From: Bradyrhizobium sp. CSA112
GTDB taxonomy: Bacteria > Pseudomonadota > Alphaproteobacteria > Rhizobiales > Xanthobacteraceae
Direction: 5' to 3'
Length of the DNA stretch: 64,000 nt
Assembly: GCF_029051645.1 (NCBI RefSeq)
Contig: NZ_JAACFS010000037.1
Span: 1 to 64,000 of the forward strand
Part shown: one piece after another, positions 59,662-64,000 of the stretch
Numbering within the stretch: position 1 is the stretch's first letter
Layout of the letters: every line of letters begins with the position of its first letter
Program-made: the position numbers and the translations under genes
The notes under the pieces: model-generated
Database searches by the model: none
The model's input: the letters and a program-made list of their open reading frames with translations, nothing else
Told to the model about the DNA's origin: nothing

Positions 59662-59690
59662 AAAGAGGCCCGCCAATTGGGCGGGCAAAG
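59662..59690 (-). terminator. GCCCGCC hairpin, minus-strand U-tract
   Basis: GCCCGCC-AATT-GGGCGGGC 30-55 bp past queA. On the minus strand the stem is followed by CTCTTTTT, so it reads better as a terminator for a minus-strand transcript. No gene is visible on that strand between here and 59932, so a small RNA or a bidirectional role is possible. Confidence 0.4.
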
Positions 59691-59931
59691 GTTCAGGGAG
59701 GAAGCGCTCTGACAATAAAGCGCCAAGATTGTGTTTCTGCGATTCGGCCGATGTCGCCAAGATCGTAATACTACCGTCTCCCGCCACCACGCATCGGCAT
59801 CGCGCGCTGTCTGGTGCTCACTGCCGCCTTCGCTCGAAAACGCATAGGTGCCAGCGAGTTCGCGCGCCGACGATGAGGTTCCAACGCTTCATGGCGTCGG
59901 ATAGTGTGCGCGCCGTCAAGTGGAGAACTTC

Positions 59932-61242
59932 ATGAACCTGTCGGGCATTTTCGCGCGCATCGTCGCGCTGGTCGGCGCCGTCGCGCTGTTGTGGCGCCGT
60001 CTGCAGGGATCCGCGCCGGCACCGGCGTGGGGTAACACGCCGAAGATTCCGGAGGCGAAGCCGCAAGGCGCCATCCCGACGCTCAAGATGCCGACGGCCC
60101 AGGGCTGGAGTGACGGGCAGAAGCCGACCGCCGCACCCGGGCTCAAGGTCAATGCGTTTGCGAAAGATCTAGACCACCCGCGCTGGATCAACGTGCTCCC
60201 CAATGGCGACGTCCTCATCTCCGAGGCGACCCAGATTGCGGGACCGCCGAGGAGCGTATTCCACTATGCAATGCAGGCGACGATGCGGCGTGCCGCGGCG
60301 CTCGGCGTCAGCGCCGACCGTATCACGCTACTGCGTGATCGCGACGGTGACGGCGTTGCCGAAGGCCGCGGGATTTTCATGGAGGGATTGAGTCAGCCGT
60401 TCGGCATGGCGCTGGTCGGCGACACCTTCTATGTCGGCAATACCGACGGCGTCGTCGCCTTTCCCTATGTAGCGGGCGCGGACCGCATCACTGCCGAGGG
60501 ACGCAAGCTCGTGGCGTTCAAGCCGGGCGGGCACTGGACGCGCAGCCTGCTGCCGAGCGCGGACGGAAAGAAGCTCTATGCCGGCGTGGGCTCGCTCAGC
60601 AACATCGCCGAGGGCGGCATGGAGGTCGAGGAGGGTCGTGCCGCGATCTATGAGCTCGATCTTGCTGATGGCACGAGCCGCATCTTTGCCAGCGGCCTGC
60701 GCAACGCCGTCGGCCTCGCATGGGAGCCCAGCACAAGCGTGCTCTGGACGGTCGTCAACGAGCGCGACGGCTTGGGCGATGAGACACCGCCGGACTATCT
60801 GACGGCAGTGCGCGATGGCGGCTTCTACGGCTGGCCCTATTGCTACTGGGGGCAGACGGTCGACGACCGGGTGCCGCAGGATCCGGCTATGGTCGCAAAG
60901 GCGATCCAACCGGACTATGCGCTAGGCGGCCACACCGCCTCGCTCGGCCTTTGCTGGATGCCATCAGGCACACTTCCGGGTTTTCCTGATGGCATGGTGA
61001 TCGGCCAGCACGGCTCCTGGAATCGCAGCACGCTGAGCGGCTACGCCGTCGTCTTCGTGCCGTTCGAGAACGGACGCCCGTCGGGCCCGCCGCGGGATAT
61101 TCTGACGGGGTTTCTCGCTCCAGATGAGAAGGTCTCCTACGGACGACCGGTCGGGGTCACGCTCGGTCCCGACCGCTCGTTGCTGGTGGCCGACGATGTC
61201 GGCAACGTCATCTGGCGCGTGACGGGCGCGTACGTGCGGTAG
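59932..61242 (+). CDS. PQQ-type sugar (sorbosone) dehydrogenase family protein
   Basis: A 436-residue periplasmic beta-propeller. A single N-terminal hydrophobic segment (IFARIVALVGAVALLW) precedes a propeller with repeated patterns: DLDHPRWINVLPNGDVLISE, FMEGLSQPFGMALVGDTFYV, FASGLRNAVGLAWEP, DGGFYGWPYCYWGQ, GQHGSWNRSTLSGYAVVFVP. The HGSWNRS block and the Trp-rich GWPYCYWG segment fit the sorbosone dehydrogenase family. The stop codon falls inside a type B repeat. GTG 59920 is an alternative start. Confidence 0.88.
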   Translation: MNLSGIFARIVALVGAVALLWRRLQGSAPAPAWGNTPKIPEAKPQGAIPTLKMPTAQGWSDGQKPTAAPGLKVNAFAKDLDHPRWINVLPNGDVLISEATQIAGPPRSVFHYAMQATMRRAAALGVSADRITLLRDRDGDGVAEGRGIFMEGLSQPFGMALVGDTFYVGNTDGVVAFPYVAGADRITAEGRKLVAFKPGGHWTRSLLPSADGKKLYAGVGSLSNIAEGGMEVEEGRAAIYELDLADGTSRIFASGLRNAVGLAWEPSTSVLWTVVNERDGLGDETPPDYLTAVRDGGFYGWPYCYWGQTVDDRVPQDPAMVAKAIQPDYALGGHTASLGLCWMPSGTLPGFPDGMVIGQHGSWNRSTLSGYAVVFVPFENGRPSGPPRDILTGFLAPDEKVSYGRPVGVTLGPDRSLLVADDVGNVIWRVTGAYVR

Positions 61243-61326
61243 GGTGGGCAAAGGCGCACCGCGCCGTGCCCACCATCGTTCCGCACCGTCGGTCACAATG
61301 GTGGGCACGCTTCGCTTTGCCCACCA
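61239..61326. repeat. Type B repeat that supplies the stop of the upstream CDS
   Basis: GTAGGGTGGGCAAAGGCGC...GTGCCCACCAT pairs with ATGGTGGGCACGCTTCGCTTTGCCCACC, a relative of the copy at 23730. The first bases, gTAGGGTGGG, contain the TAG stop of the sugar dehydrogenase (61240-61242). Confidence 0.82.
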
Positions 61327-61338
61327 AGTCCGTCACCT

Positions 61339-62364
61339 TCACGCCATCACTCGCTGCGGTAGCAATTCCGCTATCTGGACCGCATTCAGCGCCGCGCCCT
61401 TGAGGAGCTGATCGGCCGACACGAATATCGAGATCGAACGGCCTGAGGGATCACTAAGGTCCTTGCGGATACGGCCGACGAGAACGTCGTCCTGGCCCGA
61501 CGCATCGATCGGCATCGGGAAGTAGTTCTTCGCGCGGTCGTCGACGATCTTGACGCCCGGCGCGTTCGACAGGATGGCGCGGACCTCGTCCTCGGTGATC
61601 GGCCTTTCGCATTCGAAGGTGATCGCCTCGCAATGGGCGCGCAGCACCGGCACGCGCACGCAAGTGACGCCGATGGCGATCTGGTCATCCTCGAAGATCT
61701 TGCGGGTCTCCTTGATCACCTTGGTCTCTTCGTCGTTGTAGCCCGTCTCGGGATCGATCGCCGTGTTGTGGCTGAACACGTTGAAGGCGTAGGGAAGCGG
61801 AATCACCTTGGGCGTGAACGGCTGTCCCTCGAGATAGGCGCGGGTCGATTCCACCAGCTCTTCCATCGCCGCGGCACCGGCACCGCTCGCCGCCTGATAG
61901 GTCGATACGATCATGCGCTTGATGCGGTTCTGGCGGTGGATCGGCCACAGCGGCACCAGCGCCGTGATCGCCGAGCAGTTCGGGTTGGCGATGATGCCCT
62001 TGTGATCGCGGATGCAATTGGCGTTGATCTCGGGGATCACCAGCGGCACGTTCGGGTCCATCCGGAACGCGGAGGAATTGTCGACCACGACCGCGCCGGC
62101 CTTGACGGCCGCGGGCGCGAACTTGCGCGAGATGCCGCTGCCGGCCGAGAACAGCGCGATGTCGACGCCCTCGAACGAATTTTCAGTGAGCTCCTCGATG
62201 ACGATCTTCTCGCCGCGGAAATCGATGGTCTTGCCGGCCGAGCGGGCGCTGGCCAGCGCCTTGAGCTTGCCGACGGGAAAAGCGCGCTTGTCCATGGTGG
62301 CGATAAATTCGGCACCAACAGCGCCGGTCACGCCGGCGATGGCAACAACGGGTTCGTAGCTCAC
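61339..62364 (-). CDS. asd: Aspartate-semialdehyde dehydrogenase
   Basis: Second step of the aspartate family pathway (aspartyl-phosphate to the semialdehyde, the branch point to lysine, threonine and methionine). 341 residues from GTG 62364 with a GAGGAC ribosome site. NADP motif VAIAGVTGAVGAEFIATM; catalytic Cys in GIIANPNCSAIT; substrate site YQAASGAGAAAMEELVEST; late block VRVPVLRAHCEAITFECERP. Its mRNA leader appears to hold a Thr/Lys-rich peptide and an intrinsic terminator (62404-62435), suggesting attenuation. Confidence 0.97.
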   Translation of the reverse strand: MSYEPVVAIAGVTGAVGAEFIATMDKRAFPVGKLKALASARSAGKTIDFRGEKIVIEELTENSFEGVDIALFSAGSGISRKFAPAAVKAGAVVVDNSSAFRMDPNVPLVIPEINANCIRDHKGIIANPNCSAITALVPLWPIHRQNRIKRMIVSTYQAASGAGAAAMEELVESTRAYLEGQPFTPKVIPLPYAFNVFSHNTAIDPETGYNDEETKVIKETRKIFEDDQIAIGVTCVRVPVLRAHCEAITFECERPITEDEVRAILSNAPGVKIVDDRAKNYFPMPIDASGQDDVLVGRIRKDLSDPSGRSISIFVSADQLLKGAALNAVQIAELLPQRVMA

Positions 62365-62403
62365 GGGTCTGTCCTCTGTTTGAGCATCAATGCTGCGGGC
62401 AAT

Positions 62404-62435
62404 AAAAAAGCCCCGGTCCTTTTCAGGCGGGGCTT
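62404..62435 (-). terminator. Terminator in the asd leader
   Basis: Stem AAGCCCCG / CGGGGCTT with an inner CCT/AGG pair, followed by a U-tract of six T. It lies between the 23-codon leader and the asd start, 40 bp before the GTG. Its strength and position fit an attenuator, although it could also end the transcript of the upstream minus-strand gene. Confidence 0.85.
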
Positions 62436-62460
62436 CGGTTCAGATAATGCGATCGTTCGA

Positions 62461-62532
62461 CTACGCGCGCACGGCTCCCGAGCCCCCCGAGGGTGCTTTG
62501 GTTTTCGCGGTCGCTTTGGTCGAAGTCGTCAT
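62461..62532 (-). CDS. Candidate leader peptide, Thr/Lys-rich, of asd (23 residues)
   Basis: Frame MTTSTKATAKTKAPSGGSGA, then VRA and TAG. Codons 2-12 contain five Thr (ACG, ACT, ACC x3) and three Lys (AAA). There is no ribosome site, but TTGACG, 17 bases and CATAAG end 8 bases before the ATG, so the mRNA may begin at or very near the ATG (leaderless), as in the Sinorhizobium meliloti trp leader. Codons 16-19 (GGGGCTCGG) can pair with CCG-A-AGCCCC, the 5' arm of the terminator at 62404-62435, forming an antiterminator. A Thr/Lys stall would favour that pairing and asd expression. Confidence 0.55.
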   Translation of the reverse strand: MTTSTKATAKTKAPSGGSGAVRA

Positions 62533-62540
62533 GGCGCGGA

Positions 62541-62569
62541 CTTATGCGGCAGCTTGGGGCCGCCGTCAA
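62541..62569 (-). promoter_or_regulatory. Promoter of the asd leader
   Basis: Minus strand -35 TTGACG (62564-62569), 17-base spacer, -10 CATAAG (62541-62546). The expected start site, 6-8 bases after the -10, is at 62533-62535, against an ATG at 62532. Confidence 0.5.
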
Positions 62570-62616
62570 CGGGTTTCAGCCTTATCCGGGCTGCGACGGT
62601 GTCCAGACGAGCCCCG

Positions 62617-63234
62617 TCATCGCCGCCTTGCGGCGCCAGGAGGCTCGAGAATCACCTGCTTCAGGTCGCTGCCACTCATGACGACGATCGCGAAATTTAG
62701 CCGGCCGCGTTCGCGGATCAGGCCGCCGCTGATTGCCTTGCCCGACGCCGCTTGCTCGGCCACGCGAACGGCGTCCGCCAAGCGGTGCCGGATCGTCCTG
62801 AGTGCAACGAGGTTGCTGCGGTCCTCGGCATCGAGCGCCCTCAGGGGCAGGGCGGCTTCGCCGCCGACAGTCTTGCCAGTCGTGGCGTCGATCGCGTGTT
62901 GCCAGATGCGGTCGTTTTGAAGCGTCTTTATCCGGTAAACCGGCGACTCGGAGGCGCCGTCGAAGCTGACATCGGCGGTCGTCGCGCCGGCATGCAGGGC
63001 TTCGGCAATCGCCATGGCCTGGCTGAGCGAGACTGCCGAGCCGCGGAAGAGCTCGAGCTCGCGGTCGACCGCCTGCTGGTCGGACGCCGCGCCATCCCCG
63101 GCCTCATTGCGGAGCGAGGCGGGCTCGCCGCCCGCCGCCGTGATGGCATAGACCGGGGCAGGAAGGATGATCGCCACCAGGACGGCGGCGAGCAACTGTC
63201 TCCAACAGGGCGTACGCACGTTTGCAGTCTCCAT
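62617..63234 (-). CDS. PepSY-domain exported protein
   Basis: About 205 residues from ATG 63234. The signal peptide (LLAAVLVAIILPAPVYAITA) is followed by a single PepSY-type domain: AMAIAEALHAGATTADVSFD, SPVYRIKTLQNDRIWQHAID and ATTGKTVGGEAALP. PepSY modules act as peptidase-inhibitor-like domains in the periplasm. The longer upstream frame is not conserved. A TetR-type palindrome (63412-63438) lies upstream, and a TetR gene ends just before it, so the pair could be regulated together. Confidence 0.78.
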   Translation of the reverse strand: METANVRTPCWRQLLAAVLVAIILPAPVYAITAAGGEPASLRNEAGDGAASDQQAVDRELELFRGSAVSLSQAMAIAEALHAGATTADVSFDGASESPVYRIKTLQNDRIWQHAIDATTGKTVGGEAALPLRALDAEDRSNLVALRTIRHRLADAVRVAEQAASGKAISGGLIRERGRLNFAIVVMSGSDLKQVILEPPGAARRR

Positions 63235-63411
63235 CCTTGAGGCTGTCTCTGCCGGCGGACCGGCCGGATCGTGAAGGAAAGCGCGGCCGACCCTTTGGAG
63301 GCATACGGGTCGGCCGCGGAACGTCGCAAACGGGCAGTACCGCCGCTTGCGGCGATCGAAGCGGCGCGAGCCCGGCCGGGGACCAATGAAAGCAGGAACT
63401 CGCTCGCTTAT

Positions 63412-63438
63412 AACAAAACCATACCGTATCGTTTTGTT
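63412..63438. promoter_or_regulatory. 27-bp palindromic operator, TetR type
   Basis: AACAAAAC-C-ATACCGTAT-C-GTTTTGTT: 8-bp outer arms and a 9-bp inner palindrome, with a single non-pairing position on each side. It lies between the TetR gene (ending at 63485) and the PepSY gene (start 63234). This is the shape of a TetR/AcrR operator. Confidence 0.65.
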
Positions 63439-63484
63439 TTGATCAAGGACGTCTCCGGTATGAAGCACCGTTCTCACGGAATTG

Positions 63485-64000
63485 TCAGCGGGAGGGGCGC
63501 CGCCGACCGGTTCGTTTGGGGATGGATTGAACGCGGCTCGATGGGCCAAGCGCACCGGCCAGGAACAGTCTGATCGCCAGGCGCATGCGTTTTTCGGCGG
63601 ACTTCATCTCCAGCGGCGTTCCGAACGTCGCCATGCGGTGCGTGTGACCGACGACCACGTCGAGAAAGACCTCAGCAGCGATGCCGGTATCCTCGACGTC
63701 CATCGCGCCTTGTGCGACCAAACGATCAAAGAACCGCGCGGTGGTGGAAACGGCCTTCAACCAGCCTTCTTCCTTGCCGAGTTTGGCAATGTCGGGAAAG
63801 TTGATGGCCTGTGACGTCATCATGCGGCTGAACGCAACGGCATCGGGTCCGCAAGTGAACGTCAGCATCTCGCGGCCGACCTCTATCAGGCGCTGCTCAA
63901 CCGAAATGTCCGAGGAGCGCGTGAGCTGCACCTCCGCCGCTTCAGCAAGCGGAGCAAGCCAGCGCGCAATCTCGCGCCTCAGCACCTCCGCAAACAGCCC
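63485..64000 (-). CDS. TetR/AcrR family regulator, C-terminal part (cut by window edge)
   Basis: The frame is open to the window end, so the N-terminal DNA-binding domain lies outside. The visible ligand-binding domain reads GLFAEVLRREIARWLAPLAE, SSDISVEQRLIEVGREML, FSRMMTSQAINFPDIAKLGK, WLKAVSTTARFFDRLVAQGA and AEVFLDVVVGHTHRMATFG, as in AefR-like TetR C-terminal domains. The operator at 63412 just downstream is a plausible target. Ligand unknown. Confidence 0.82.
   Translation of the reverse strand, partial: GLFAEVLRREIARWLAPLAEAAEVQLTRSSDISVEQRLIEVGREMLTFTCGPDAVAFSRMMTSQAINFPDIAKLGKEEGWLKAVSTTARFFDRLVAQGAMDVEDTGIAAEVFLDVVVGHTHRMATFGTPLEMKSAEKRMRLAIRLFLAGALGPSSRVQSIPKRTGRRRPSR

Overview
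The window is GC-rich alphaproteobacterial chromosome, most likely Bradyrhizobium or a close Nitrobacteraceae relative. The evidence is the gene order (serS-surE-pcm-nlpD, yajC-secD-secF), the Omp25/RopB-like barrels, the DUF1127, DUF2934 and DUF1254 genes, and many dispersed palindromic intergenic repeats. It looks like ordinary core chromosome with patches of gene decay. I saw no rRNA or tRNA gene, CRISPR array, prophage or intact insertion sequence.

Layout. 1-11.5 kb holds housekeeping genes: a probable tatC tail, serS, surE, a receiver-domain protein, pcm, the lipoprotein nlpD, a DUF815 ATPase, yajC-secD-secF, then two genes resembling the mitochondrial complex I assembly factors NDUFAF3 and NDUFAF6. 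11.6-23.7 kb holds a kinase-like/AMP-C fusion overlapping trmFO, a DUF1127 peptide gene, a lytic transglycosylase, a DUF2189 membrane protein, DUF3597, a Tat-exported FAH-family protein, GNAT, TPR and SPW proteins, a decayed secreted-protein gene, and an acyl-CoA synthetase/DUF296 pair. 23.8-38.3 kb holds three outer-membrane barrels, an ATPase, an SRPBCC/beta-propeller pair, a PRC-barrel protein, uvrA, ssb and gyrA. 38.5-50.7 kb is accessory: an HTH/coiled-coil protein, a DUF6665 gene with a nonsense codon, three tandem DUF1254 proteins, a Gly/His-rich protein, a soluble GAF histidine kinase with a GNAT gene, an unlisted 36-residue membrane peptide, and a gene graveyard. 50.2-55.9 kb holds a GntR regulator divergent from a fumarase-superfamily lyase whose Bug-type neighbour is broken, a PEBP protein, and a metallo-hydrolase/CapA pair. 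56-64 kb returns to core functions: coaD, two cyclophilins, queA, a PQQ-type sugar dehydrogenase, asd, a PepSY protein and a truncated TetR gene.

Regulation is the most interesting layer. Upstream of asd lies what looks like a complete attenuation leader: a promoter ending at the ATG of a 23-codon reading frame rich in Thr and Lys codons (end products of the Asd pathway), a possible antiterminator, and a U-tract terminator before asd. uvrA and ssb each carry a GTTC-N7-GTTC (alphaproteobacterial LexA) box. TTAA-N7-TTAA (CtrA-like) sites precede the DUF2934 gene and, less perfectly, the HTH/coiled-coil gene. Strong palindromes precede the 36-residue peptide gene, the lyase and the PepSY gene.

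Three genes show direct evidence of decay: one frameshift and two in-frame nonsense codons. Function calls are from motif reading and recall of families; no database search was possible.
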